Source: Coprinopsis marcescibilis | Lineage: Eukaryota > Basidiomycota > Agaricomycetes > Agaricales > Psathyrellaceae | Reading direction: 5' to 3' | NCBI GenBank assembly: GCA_004369085.1 | Contig: ML210304.1 | Span: forward strand, 23,947 to 73,954 | Length of the DNA stretch: 50,008 nt | In this document: positions 10,238 through 22,415 of the stretch, in pieces | Position numbering within the stretch: the first letter of the stretch is position 1 | Layout: each line of letters starts with the position of its first letter | Program-made: the position numbers and the translations under genes | The notes under the pieces: generated by a model | Seen by the model: only the letters and a program-made list of their open reading frames with translations | What the model was told of the DNA's origin: nothing | Databases searched by the model: none

Positions 10238-11860
10238 TCCAAGCTCTCAGCCAAACATATCAATTCTGTATTCAACCCTGAGGACAAGCAGGACATCAAG
10301 CTCACTGTTGATCTGCTCCAAGATATTTGGAATCTACCTAAGGACATCCCAGATGCACCAAACCCAGGCTTTTCAGCTGCCCAGATCGCTATCTGGGCAT
10401 TCAGGTGATTACTTTTTAATCTTGTCTATCCGTACTTGTGTACGGACCTCTCGCTCTCTGAGCAGCTGGAGCACCTCAGCACAGTGACTCACACTTGTGA
10501 TCCTCCGCACAGAAGGCACCGAGTTCATGTCAAATCAACTCTACATGGATATCATGACGACAATCAAGAATGTATACTTCTGTATTGAAAAATTCAAGGT
10601 TGACCACCCAAACATGAACAGCACTTTCTACATTATTCTGTTAGGAATGGACAGACTGGAGATACTGTTTGGGAACATACACACCATTGTTGGGAACAAC
10701 GCAAATGCTGACATGCTGCAGCTGTGCGAACGCTTAGGAGGGACAACTGAAGCATCAAATATGCTTGCTCTACATCCTGAATGGGATTGCTCACCACGAC
10801 AACTTCACCTTATCCCAATGCCTTGCGAAACAAACTCATCCGCCACTGAAACTGCTCAATCCAGCGACCACTTAAGCCCCCAACACTGGGCGGGAGACAC
10901 CAATGTCAGCAATGTATCGCTCCAGACATCATGGCGTCGAGGACGTGCACTTGCCAAAGAGATATATGAACCTGCTGCAGCTGACCTTCAAGACACAGAG
11001 CATTCAAATCCTGGGATCAATATTTTGGTGCCTAAGGGAGTGCTTCTTGATGGTGTTCCTGAAAGCAGTGACAGTGAGCTGGACAACGTTGACAAACCCT
11101 CCAGGCAGGCGCAACCTTCTGAACTTGCAAACTTGGATGGAAACATTCTTGTCAATATTGAGGACCAGCTGGGGGAAGAGTTAGACTTTACTGAAGTGGA
11201 TGTTGCAGTTGGCACAGCCCAAGGACCTACCTGTTCGATCAAGCAAACCATCGTCTTCAATGGAGCCTGGATGCTCAAATCATGAGCACTTTCGATCTAC
11301 CAGCGATATCAAAAGAAGATTGGCTTGACCAACAGGCTTTGCCATGTCCAAGACATTGAGTGTTACTACTCTGTTTGGCAGAGTGAGTTTGGGCTGCTTG
11401 ACTCTGATATCTCAGACACTACACTTGTGCTTCATAACCCAGCTGCATCACTTCTCTATTGTGATCAACATGTCTGGCTATGTGTTGGCAAGTTAAACTC
11501 ACTACAGTTCAATTCGAAGGTTGTTAATCGAGTTCCTGAAGCGATGCTGAGTGAAGCATCAACCATTGTCTCTTTCAACTGACTGTTGACAAGAGAACCG
11601 CACCCGAACATGACTGGCACACATACAGCTGCCCTGAACAGACCTTCCATGTCCCTGGAAAAGCTGTTCAGGCTATCAACCCTCACACCTCCTCTGACTT
11701 GTCAACATTAAAGCTGTTCTATCTATTGAACAGTCACCTTCTCATTGGACTTGCAGCAACAATCTACAAGTGCCTATCGCCGTTTGACCCAAAATCCATT
11801 CCCAAGGTCTCTCCTTTGATAACATTTCCATATTGCGAACCTGCAGGTTAGTAAGACCTT
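10180..11860 (+). pseudogene. Relic of a large repeated family with P-element-like motif
   Basis: Pieces at 10180-10408, about 10447-10490, 10497-11285 and about 11579-11850 follow one another as in a large hypothetical family repeated in Agaricomycetes. Signature parts are PEDKQD, then LSLSEQLEHL, then LGMDRLEILFG with a Gly-Asn-Asn-Ala-Asn downstream, then HPEWD and a His-Leu-Ser-Pro motif. A frame change near 10490 and stops at 11285 and 11580 break it. A GTTAGT..CAG intron can be seen at about 11849-11928. The D-x-L-E-x-L-F-G block followed by Gly/Asn resembles the C-terminal region of P-element/THAP9-type transposases, but this link is inference. Pieces before 10180 are missing. Confidence 0.45.
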
Positions 11861-11981
11861 GAACTTGGGTGTTAATTCATTTACTCACATGTGTATTGTT
11901 GTATATAAAAGGCTTGTTTTCTCTGCAGTGAGAATAATCTAACAGATGGTGTTGATGTCTTAACTCCAGTCTGTCCAATTT

Positions 11982-12394
11982 TCAAGCCTTTGGTCCTGCT
12001 CGACAAAGGCCCCCAGCAAATTCTAGAGCACATGGTAGCCCATATACTGTTTGACCCAATGGTAAATTGAGTGGATGAGCCCTGTGGACTCTGCCTTCAC
12101 CCTTCTCCTTGCTGCCGATTCTTCTTGACAAAAAGTTGAGGTCCTGCCCCTGCAAAAGTTGACCTGGAGCATTCATCTGGATGTCCAAGAATAGTCAATT
12201 TTTTCGTACCCCATTGCCCAGAAGTCATCAGAATCCTCACCTTCATTGAATGTACCTCTCAACTGCCCATTGTGCAAGAATGTTGAGCCTGCGGTTGCTG
12301 TGTTAGATACCAAGTTATTTATATATGCCAATTTTTGATCTGAATCATTTGCACATGTTTGGTTTCTCTGCGCAAGCAAAGTTCCAGCCAGCAA
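11982..12394 (-). pseudogene. Unrecognised minus-strand coding fragments
   Basis: Two minus-strand open segments, 12394-12173 and 12188-11982, have protein-like composition (an acidic Glu-Gly-Glu-Asp-Ser-Asp-Asp stretch followed by Trp and Gly). They are separated by a stop. No family is recognised. They lie between the P-like relic and repeat copy A. Confidence 0.25.
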
Positions 12395-12554
12395 CCAACT
12401 CGACGAAAGACATTTGCAACAGACTTGTTCTATCCCAAATTCCCAATCTGCCTATTCACAATCACTTTATTCACCAAAGACCATGCGGCTACATGTATCT
12501 CTTTGCATCTTCCTTGTCTTTCTAATCCTCATTACGGTGAATGTATTGAATATA

Positions 12555-14470
12555 GAGTATGTATGCCCTCCACTGTCAAAGTTCTGTCTCTATGAGATAT
12601 CAGCTAATATGCCTGTAGCAAAGGCTGTGCCAGGGGTTGCAACAGTCCTTCAACTCACCCAGATCCTCAGGGGCCCCACACAAGCAATTGCTGCTCATCA
12701 CACTCCTGAAATGTTAAAATAGGTGCAGTCGTCATTTGCCAAAGTCCTGGTAAAGGTAGTGTGCCAGCTTCGAGTTCGACATCTTTCAAAGGGTGAGAAT
12801 GAGATACACATTGGCAGAGCGAATTGCACCTTTGATTGAAATCATGAACAAGGTGGTTTACCAGGTGTCTTCGCAAGCTAGAGCGCTCAATCACAGTATG
12901 ATACAGCCTGATAACAGAGAGCCTTTACCCTAATAGGGATGCAAAGGTGCCTTGCAGCGACAGTTAAGGGGCCTCGGTGGTCCCAATGCCGTCGAACACC
13001 ATCATTGTTTGCGCACTTCCGGAATTCAGCTCAGGGAAGCTGTTGCCAAACAAAAGCAAAGCGCTGCAAGCCTGCAACTGCGAGGTCACCAATGCGTCGT
13101 CACTTGCACTTGCTGAGTCCATAATCATGCTTGAACCACACCCAGCACAGTCTTTCCCGAGTCTTTCACCTAAGGACCCAGAAACCACTTCGTCGGAGTC
13201 CGACATGTATATCGGCTGTTTGCGGGCCTTGGAGCGAGAGCAGCGCCGCAAGAGAATTGATCGACCATCTCGAAGCACAAGTCGCAGGATTGTCGAAATA
13301 CAGTATGCAGGTCTTCCTCAGTCTGTGAGCTGTGTTCTAATAAGGTCTCAACCAGTACTTCAGTTGCAAAAGCGCCATGATCGGTCCCATTCGCCCACAA
13401 GCAGGCACCAGCAATCTTCGCTTGTTAACCCTGTGGACCGACACCCTCAAGCTAACCCACTCGCCTTGCCTCAGCTGCTATCATGCACTGTCTCCAGCCA
13501 ACCGCTTGCTCTAGAAGGCCCGAACATCCTCCTCATTTAATCCCTGCACTACAAATGGGATCGGACGTTAAAAACCTAGATATCGAGACACGAACCAAAA
13601 TGCTGCTGCAGGGTACAGTCAGCCTCTTAGGACGCAGCTTTGAACGGCATATATCAAGCAAATGCACCCCTGAGCTGTAGTGGAAGGCGTTCATTAACAA
13701 GGTGAGTACACCCCCCTTGCTTTGCCCTTGAGTATTCACATTGACCGCACAGCGCAGAAAGCAACACACCCTTTTCAACTTCCCCACCACCCCATCCCCA
13801 GTGCTCATTGTACATTCGCTGTTTCAATCTCTTCGGCAGCCAACTCATCTGCATCTCCCCGACGAGCAGCTGAGCCTGGAACAACCATCCTCGCATCTTT
13901 AGCAATCGCATCACGTCATTGCCATCGCTATCTACCAGGACACCATTGCTTCCTTCTCACCGATGCAAGGTATCCAACGCCTGCCCGAGTCAACACTAAG
14001 ACCAGTGTCGCAATCCCGCCCAACGTCAATCGCACTGCAGAAGTTTGGGGACGGCATCAACAGGGAAGACGTGGTGCTAAAGACGAGAGGCTTCGGGGAA
14101 GGGGAAGAGTGTAACGTCAGGGAGTTCGGTGGCCTGCCACAGCGCAGACCATCATCGTCATGGAGATCTGGGTTCAACGGCAACACGGCCCCTCGTAATC
14201 TTCAATGGCCGAAGGGGAACCCAGATCCTTCTCAACGTTGACCAGGAGACGAAGCCGTACCCTACCCTCCTCGTCTGTGCTTACCCCATATATAGGAAAC
14301 CAGACCCTCCTTGTTATCCAGAACGACAGCGATAGAGCCGACACCTACATCGACGTGTGCACCATCGTCGACCTCTGAACTGCGATGGCTGCAAAGCGGG
14401 TGAATGAGACGGAGGGCTGGCTGGGTCGAAGCCTACGGCGCAGATTTTGAAGCGAGATGGGCTCCTCATG
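12555..14470 (+). repeat. Dispersed repeat family, copy A
   Basis: Five blocks here recur in copies B and C. Block 1 (12555-12720) contains GCAACAGTCCTTCAACTCACC. Block 2 (about 13020-13060) contains GGGAAGCTGTTGCCAAACAA. Block 3 (about 13490-13600) contains CTCCTCAT..AATCCCTGCAC and ATCGAGACACGAA. Block 4 (13690-13930) starts at GGTGAGTAC and ends near TCACGTCATTGCCATCGC. Block 5 (about 14383-14410) contains GCGGGTGAATGAGACGGAG. Some plus frames inside are open (12977-13540, 187 codons), but frames shift between blocks and none is shared intact by all copies. These look like decayed paralogues of one Gln-rich coding gene. The product is unknown. Confidence 0.6.
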
Positions 14471-14699
14471 GACGGGTCGACGAATGCTGATGGGAGGAGG
14501 TGCGGCTGGGTGGAGGCGTGGCGAGGGCAAAGCATGGATGAAGAGCGCGAGCATCTGTCGACGTTGGTTCGACCCCTACCACACCTCCGATACCAGATTT
14601 CATGTTACACGGACGCTGCAGAGGTGCACCACATGTGTGATTATTCATATTCCCTGTTTTATAAACCTGTTTTGATCGATTGAGGCTTCTTCTATGGTA

Positions 14700-17250
14700 G
14701 TACTATGGTACTGGTAAGTGCGATTGGCCGTTGGAGCAGTCCAAAGGGAAAGCTCGCGGGAACAAGATGGAAGAGTGGGTCAAGGCTGTCTTCCACTAGT
14801 TGCTCGCGTTGGCGCGCCCGTCGGGGAGGGCACCGCCACAATCTGTGTGTCGATCTAATCTAATCCTATCTGCTGTCTACCCCCTCCCCTATAGCTCTAG
14901 TTCTGCCAGGTGCTACCAGGTCGCAGCTGTGGTGTCCAGCGTGAAATGGCTATGGGGGATTCATGTTCCTGCGCGGGTGGATCGTGAATTTGTTGAATAG
15001 CTCCATTCCCGTAAGATCCAGTCTTGACAACTTCGTCCGTTGCTTCTGAGCCAGCCTCATATCAGTGTTCAAGATCCAGATTGCCCTAGGCTTCGTCTCT
15101 CCTCCCGGCCTAAAGCCTTCAAAAGAATCTTTGGTACTCCTCGCGTCGACTCGGTCAACGTGTTTGGCATCATGCGCTCCAACTGCGGCGGTGCGCAGTG
15201 CGAAGACGACGGATGTCTTCTATAGAGAATGAGGATTGGTGGAGATCCAGACAGCACGTCACCTGCCCAAAATCTCATACAGTGCGTATCGTGGTGCCAC
15301 ACGCTCTATCATCTACGTACGCACCAGCTGAAATCTCACCTCTCCATTCAGCGCCTATCAAGGCACGGACACCTTGGTGATTGTTTCGCTCAGAAGTACG
15401 GCCTTCAGAAAAATCCATTGCAAATCCCGCGACAATGCTTGCCGGATAACCATCGCCATCCTGGTCGAAGAATAATACGGATACCCAATCGAGTAACGGT
15501 TTCATGCAATATTCGACCAACTGCTCCGGGTTGGTGTGCGAGCGTCCGTGGTAAGGATAGTAGTGCGATGAATCGATGGACAAAGTACCCAGACGAGTTT
15601 GGCCAAGCAGATCAGCAGGTAAAACTGCGGAGATTAACATTAACTTGGGCACTTGGAACGTTGGTGCGTTTCCTTCACATAATTACCGAGGTTGTGGTCA
15701 CAGAGCCATGTCTAATGGTTCTTCAATCGCTATTGTGCGAAAAGGGCGCTTTTGAGTGCGACGAAGATCGTGATACCAATGCTGAGCAAGATGAAAGGCG
15801 TGAAGAGGTGACAAGGAGTGCGAAAATATGTTCATTATGATACACGGATGAAATCCACAGCTGGAACATGCATTATCGAATGAAGACAGAAATACAGCCA
15901 AGCCCGCCCTCCCTCCAATGAAACGCGCAGACTTTCAACCTCGCCCTCCTTCACGCGATCTTCTGCCCAGTGCTTCCCTTCCGTCTCGGCTGGTCTCAAG
16001 AACGTTTTGCCTTGCAGTTGAGCTCCTCCCCTCTTGTGCACCCAAATCTCCGTCAAAGACATCTGCCTAGGCAGTCCTCGTGTGGCGTCGCTATCGCCTC
16101 CACACTACACACGGTACCCGGAGCGAAGAAAGAATCCAGACGTCGACCAACAGCACGTAGATGACGAGTAGGAATGATTTGGCGGCCCTCCCTCAGGATC
16201 TCCGTACGGTGCGGTCTTCGCCAGGAGTCGGCTTCGAGGGATCACTGATATCCCTCCTGCTCCCCAATGCAGACAGCGTCATCCTCGTCGCACATCACCG
16301 TCGGCAAGCTGGCTCGGATGCTGCGCACTTTCGAAGTGTCGATCGCGACATTGGCGAAGAACCCGCTCACAGTGGGACTACTGGCACGCCGTTGAAGGAG
16401 GCTTTGGTCGATTGCGTGTCTGGTCCATCTTTGGCTCCATCCAGGATATCGAGGGCGGCAGATGATTCGGGAGAGAAGGCGGTGAAGAGAGGAAGGAACT
16501 GGCTGTCGTGCACGGGCGGCTCTGGCGATGGCTATTGTCGTGTCAGGATTTGCTGGATCATCGTGGAGAGTACAGCAAACCTGATGAAACAGACAGTACT
16601 CACCTATTCCAGTCAAGAACAGTCGCTGTGGTAGATCATCCCTGACCAGGGGTTCCCGTCGCCACTCCACTCTCCTACAGGAGCTTCTGGATATATGCGA
16701 CGTTGCGTCATCGGGCAAGAATAATTTCCGTAGTCCGAACGTGTCCTTCGTCACTCCCATCCACCACTTCCGACCCAACGCCAGGATGCCCGACCACGCC
16801 TCGAAGTGCTGCAGAGACGACTCTCGTACACACTACGACACCCGAAAACAGAGTCGCAGGATTGGGGCAAGTCGAACTGATCGCATATATCTTGGGAAGG
16901 ATGACGCTGCGCTCGACTGATGCCTGTAGACGGCCTTCTGATTCGGATTTCACCTGGGATAATTCAGGACGAGCACCTCCGAATCGGTTGGTGCCGGCGA
17001 TTATGTCGTTGCTCTTGGCCTACATTTTCCTTGAGTAGCTGTTTGAAAAGCTCGCGTGAGTCGGGCGGGAGAAGGGGCGGGAGGTGGTAGTGGACACTGT
17101 CGGCGATGCTCATCGTCGTTGAGCTTAACGGTGAAGGACCTGGTTGAGTTCCGTGCGGGACAGTGACGACACGTCCGCACTATTCCCACGGTGTCATGCA
17201 GAGGGCAAAGTGTTCGATTTGCATCCTTGTAATTCTACAGCATCGATAAT
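14700..17250. other. No firm gene; possible minus-strand relics
   Basis: Several minus-strand frames have protein-like composition (15652-15275, 16062-15835, 16778-16242, 16953-16708). None shows a family motif, and I could not join them by introns in consistent phase. They may be a decayed gene downstream of the DUF2235-WD40 gene. No RNA gene, array or mobile-element end was seen. Confidence 0.35.
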
Positions 17251-17253
17251 GTA

Positions 17254-20200
17254 TCAATCGTCTACCAAGTCAGCGGAAAGCGCTAGCTCGCCATCCCAGA
17301 TCCGAACGGTCCCGTCATACGACCCAGACGCAATCAACTTGCCATCCGATGAAATTGCCACAGAGTAAACCCATTGTGTGTGTCCCTGTAGCGGCTTCCC
17401 CACCTGCTTCCCCGTCTCCACGTCCCAAATTCTAATGGTATTGTCATCCGATCCAGACACGATTCGCCTGCTGTCCGGGGAAAATACCACGGAATTGACC
17501 TCGCCTGTATGGCCGCGCAATGGTTCCCCAACCTGCTGCCCCGTCTTTGCATCCCAAATGCGCACCGTCCCATCGCCCGACCCCGACACTAACTTCGATC
17601 TATCCGGTGAGATGGCTACACTCACGACATATTCCGTGTGTCCCGTCATCTTCATGACCTCCGCCCCTGACTGGATATCCCAGACACGAACAGTAGAATC
17701 CCCAGAGCCCGATACAATCTGATTCCCATCAGCGGAAATCGCGATCGATCGCACCCATCGTTCATGCCCTTCCAGTGGTGGAATAGCCTGTTCCCCAGTT
17801 GCCGCATACCAGACCTGGATCTTTCCATCCTCGGACCCAGCGACGATTCGCGACCCATTATGAGAAATTGCGACCGAAAAAATCTCTGCGCTCCCTCTCA
17901 ACGGCGAAGACGCTACCTCCTGTCCCGTCCGGGCGTCCCAAATCCGGACCGTGCCGTCAACTGAGCCGGATACGATTCGCTGGCCGTCGGCTGAAACTGC
18001 AACGGACCAAATCAGACCCTTGTGCCCTCGCAGCGGCTCCCCCACCCCCCGTCCGGTCGCTGCATCCCAGACCCGAATGGTGTTGTCCCCTGAGCCAGAA
18101 ACAACATTTTTGCCATCCGGTGTGAAAGCAACTGACACGACACGGTCGGTGTGCCCTTTGAGCTGCAGAATGCACACTGTCGATGTTCCCAACTTAGCCT
18201 TGGCATTGTAAATGGGGATGATGGCACTTACTGTCGCCGTAAAGGTCCAAGAATTTGCGTGCTGGTTTTTTATGTTCCTCCGTACCTCCAGAAAGAAAGC
18301 CAGCGACAAAAGGCTTGATAACGTTCACGGGCACAAGGAGGCCATTGCGACTGATGGGAGAGGATTCTGTAGCTCTGGACAAAAGGTCGAGTTTAACCTC
18401 GTCCGAAAGCTTCCAGTTGGATTGAATTGAAGGCTCTGTTGGTGGTTCGTCGACCCGCTTGTGGCTGTGCACTTCGAGAGCCTCGATCACAGCCATGATT
18501 AGCGCCTGTGGTCCGTTATCTGGATCCAGAGGGCGAGTAGAGATTGTTAGAATGCGCACGCTTGAAAAAGGGGTATATAAACTCACCGAGCCCCATGATT
18601 CGCTTAAATTGTGAATTGATATCTTCTCCGTTGACCAGACGCTTCACAGCAACTCGGGCATGCGCTCTCAGGGAATCGATGAGCCACTCGCTTATGGTCG
18701 AGCCATCACCCCTGACGGTCCTCCAGAACTCTTCGCGCTCGCCCTTGTCACCTCTAAGTCTCTGCAGTAGTGACCGAGCATTCTTCGAGGCCAGACGCGC
18801 CTGGGGAAGGTACGTGCCCTCCGCCTCATTCACCACAAGGACAGCGGGATGGATCTTCTGACCGGGATGGATCTTCCTGCTTGCCCAGCAGTGTGGTCTA
18901 TCGTGGTAACATCAGTATAAAAGTGTTATTTCAATTTCAAAGAAAGTAGAGACAAACCTTCGAGTGAGCATCCGTGCAACATGCCCCTCCAGCCGCAAAC
19001 TGTACGTCAGCCGCTTGAACGGCAAAAATTCAAAGGCGTGCCACACCCCCGTCAACGACTCCTTAATCTCCACTTGCTCCTGAGGGAGAAGTTCACGCTC
19101 AAAGTCTCGTGTGCGAAGTCCAGCTGCATTCGCCTCAAATACCATCCATCGCAGAGGGGGTCTACTGCGGTCCATGTCCTCGTTCTGCCAGTTACCGCCA
19201 CCGCTATCCTCTACGATCAGTAATTTGCCCCAACAACAGCGGTGCTGGATGAGCTTACATATCGGAATGAGTTCCAGGGAACCACACCTCCAACGCCTGG
19301 ACGGGACGATTCATCTTATCGAAGCCCAGATCATGAAGATTGCGCTGGACCTTCTGCGTAGGGTCTCTGGACGACCCTCCCCATGCGTATTCTGGAAGGA
19401 ACTTGACCCTGCGCTCATCCAACGCCAGTGCATGACGAAAATAGCACACGTGCGTCATGCCTTCCGTAGTCCCAGGAAGCACACGCTGTCCTCGAGCAAT
19501 GCCAATGGAAGACACGGTATCCCTGTTAATATTGGACCCGATAACCACACGATCGAAAATGCGCAGACCTAACACTCACCATGCTCCCACAAAATGAACC
19601 TTGACCTCACGCGAAAATGCATTTTTGAACTTCTCGGTTGGGCTGACCTTTTTGCCTTTCTTAGTTGCATTTCCATCTGGAGTGTCGGCCCCGTCACGCG
19701 GGAATAACTTGTTGTACCACGGAGTCTTTGAGGCATCTTCATCGGCCGGCAGGGGTTCATCCTCTGATTGAGCGTAGAGCTGGTATGCACTGTGAGATAT
19801 CACGACTGGTTAGCTGTCGTTCACACAATCGGTACTGGAGGGCACACACAACGGAATCTGCATCTCGTTCCCTTTGTAGAGAAGGCCAACCTGTGAAAAG
19901 ACGATGAATATGAATACATGTTCGAATCCCAACACGTAGAGTCTCACCTTGTTGATCATCGCTGACAGAGCGCGAACTTGAAAGGCCCCTCTGGAGAAAC
20001 CTGCCATCGCAACAGCCATGAGAGAGTGAGCAGTCGATGTTTCGTAAAATCAACCCACCGAAGAGAAAGATACGGTCTCCCTCCTGGTAGTTTTCCGCAA
20101 GCCATTGATAGGCCGCCAGTAAAGTCTTGTCGAAGTTCCTAGTCAGATAATGTCAGACTGAGAGCAATACAGGAAGTCGTGAATGACACACACCAGGCGA

Positions 20201-20720
20201 TGGCTAGATCAACTTTGTGGAGGAAGATTTGAATCCAATACTTCATCGACCTCCAATGTGGTCGAGCATACGTGCCAATCCCACTATTGTACCAGGTGAG
20301 CTGTTCGTCGCCTATATCCTTCTTTAGCAGGTTGTATAACTCGATGACGTTCGTGTTCTACAAAGAATACGTCAATAATTCAAACCGTACTGAACCACGA
20401 ACTCTCAGACCTTTTTGCCGAACTGGTTGGCGGTGCCGTCGATGCAGATGATAAGGTTGCGGCCGTTCTTCTGATGAGAGCCACAGGTACCCATAACGAT
20501 CTCGATTTTGGGGGAAGGTTTTAGGCAGCAGCAGCATTCGCAGTGCTCCTTTGGGTTCTTAATCTTCTGTGCTGCCTTTATGCGAGGCTCGACAGTTATC
20601 GCACCATCGTCCGTGGGCCGGGCGGCGCCTGAGGAAGGTTGAGATGGTTGTATCCTTGTAAGGATGTTAAGCCTTACCATGTTGTTCTCGGGCGCCGTCA
20701 GCTTTAGCCGCCTTGTCCAT
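17254..20720 (-). CDS. DUF2235 alpha/beta-hydrolase fused to seven-bladed WD40 propeller
   Basis: Twelve exons are in phase: 20720-20678, 20628-20411, 20357-20194, 20138-20059, 20000-19948, 19890-19853, 19789-19580, 19522-19259, 19203-18958, 18897-18587, 18519-18232 and 18176-17254. They give 945 residues. After a Cys cluster (44-49), DUF2235 begins with IDGT (77-80). It continues with the serine elbow G169-F-S171-R-G173, then VGAWDTV, then H354-S-D356 followed by Gly-Gly-Gly-Asn. DUF2235 is the catalytic fold of Tle1-type lipases. Residues about 440-638 are helical, with no P-loop visible. Residues 639-945 are seven WD repeats of 42-44 residues ending in variants of VRIWD, enough for a closed propeller. 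Function is inferred: lipid or ester hydrolysis under control of a recognition propeller, as in fungal NLR-like proteins. One donor (20410) is GTCTGA rather than GTAAGT. An upstream in-frame ATG exists at 20864. Confidence 0.85.
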
Positions 20721-22415
20721 AGCGGACTGAAGAGGTTGGGGGGAGCGTATAGAAACTCGGAGGAAAGGAATGTTGTACCCAGTCAGGACTGGGGTTATCG
20801 ATCTAAAAGCGAGTCTCGGTGCACCATGGGTTCTCCGTCTGTTGCCAGTCTCCACGCTTGTCATGCCGTTATCCGTATCATGGATCAGTACTTCGTTTGG
20901 ATCATCTGTTCGGTTTACCCGCCAAAAGGTTCTTGGCGCAGTCTTGGCGCACCCTCTTCCTGACCGTTTTTCATCGCTAAAAATACACAGTCGTTCTTCT
21001 CAAGGTCCTTTCAGCTAGTGCGCCAATTTTCAAGGTGTTTGGAGGTGGGGAAGGAGGTCAAACCGAACTCGGTTTGTGCGGTCTATCAATGGTTGACAGA
21101 TGGAATGTGCCCCCTCCAACATTCAGCTGACCTGAGCGCTTGCTGCGCATGCCTCCCACGTTCACCCTGAGCGGGATGCTTCTATGCCTTGAGGATGTAT
21201 CGTAGCTTGTAATACACCGCTGGAGAGTAGGAACAGATCGACGGGAATTGACTCTACATAGAACAAGACCCTGATTCGCATCGCTTTTACTCAGCTCTGG
21301 TACACCTTTTGTCATATACGTTAATGGGATAAACTTGCAAATGAGGACAAATCAGGATAAGCATCAGACGCACTCCGCACACACGGTTCTATTTCCAATA
21401 CATTGCGATGTCAAAACAAGCGCCCATTTATCAGACAGGGGATCTCGCTGAACGGTCACAGTGCCCTCCTGTTACTGAAAGCCAGAAAGGGCTTCATTAA
21501 ACTGTAATAATAGAATGACAGACGGGGACATACCCGTGGCCCGTGGAGGTTGGAACTTTGAAATTGGCGCTGCAGATGTACCTGTCCCTGGGACAACGCC
21601 GACTTCGAAGTTCTGGGAGCAGAATTCGAGTTCGATTTCTCAATCATACAAGTGAGAATGAGACACTCAAAGTTGAGAGAGTGATTTATGTCGTGATCGA
21701 GCTGTAAGCTCTCGGGGGAAAAACGTGAACTGCTCTCGAGGAGGACTCAATCGTAGCATCAAGCAGCACTGATAACGTATTAACGCGAGATCTCCATGTA
21801 GGCACTGCATGTGTCTTTCGTTCCTGTTGCCCTGAAATAACCGCATCAAGAAGGCAACTGTGGACAGCGCAGCGAGATACGTAGTCGGAGGTCCAAACGC
21901 CGCACTGTAACACCGTGGCAACATTCAGGTCCCTCCATCGATGTACAGTAGCCAGACATTCGTCCTGCGAGTGATCGATAAAGGCGCAAAATCAGCCAGC
22001 TGTAGCTTAAGGCAGGCCGGCTGAAGGTTCTTCTATGGTTGCTGCGCGATCCTAGTATGGCTGCACTACCTACATCTAGTCACCTAAGCGGCTGTCTCTA
22101 GTACGCCTGCCGCTAACTCTATAATCCCCATTGTATTTGATCCGACACTGCTCTCTGCTCGTTCCTGGCCTTCGAGATCAAGAACTTGCCACATCTGAGT
22201 ACGACTCGGACGAGGCAGGCTCAACGTCGTGTACACTAATTCACGAGTCACCCCCCTAGAGTCAGGCTGCACTTAACTTGAGACAAGATATGTTTATATA
22301 TACAAAGCACGAGCGATCCGACTGAGGGAGAGATGTTCCTACTGCATGGGTGAGGTAAAAGTTAAAAAAAGACAAAGAGAGCGTACTTTCAGCCTGAGCC
22401 TGGGTTCGAACGCTT
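20721..22415. other. Intergenic, no supported gene
   Basis: This stretch upstream of the DUF2235-WD40 gene holds its promoter, but I recognise no element in it. Short frames on both strands (for example 21315-21058 and 22272-22084 on the minus strand) lack family motifs. No repeat, tRNA or transposon end was recognised. Confidence 0.5.

Noticed and set aside
17378..18211. Plus-strand frames opposite the WD40 exon
   Set aside because: They are antisense shadows of the regular repeat codons and contain no motif.
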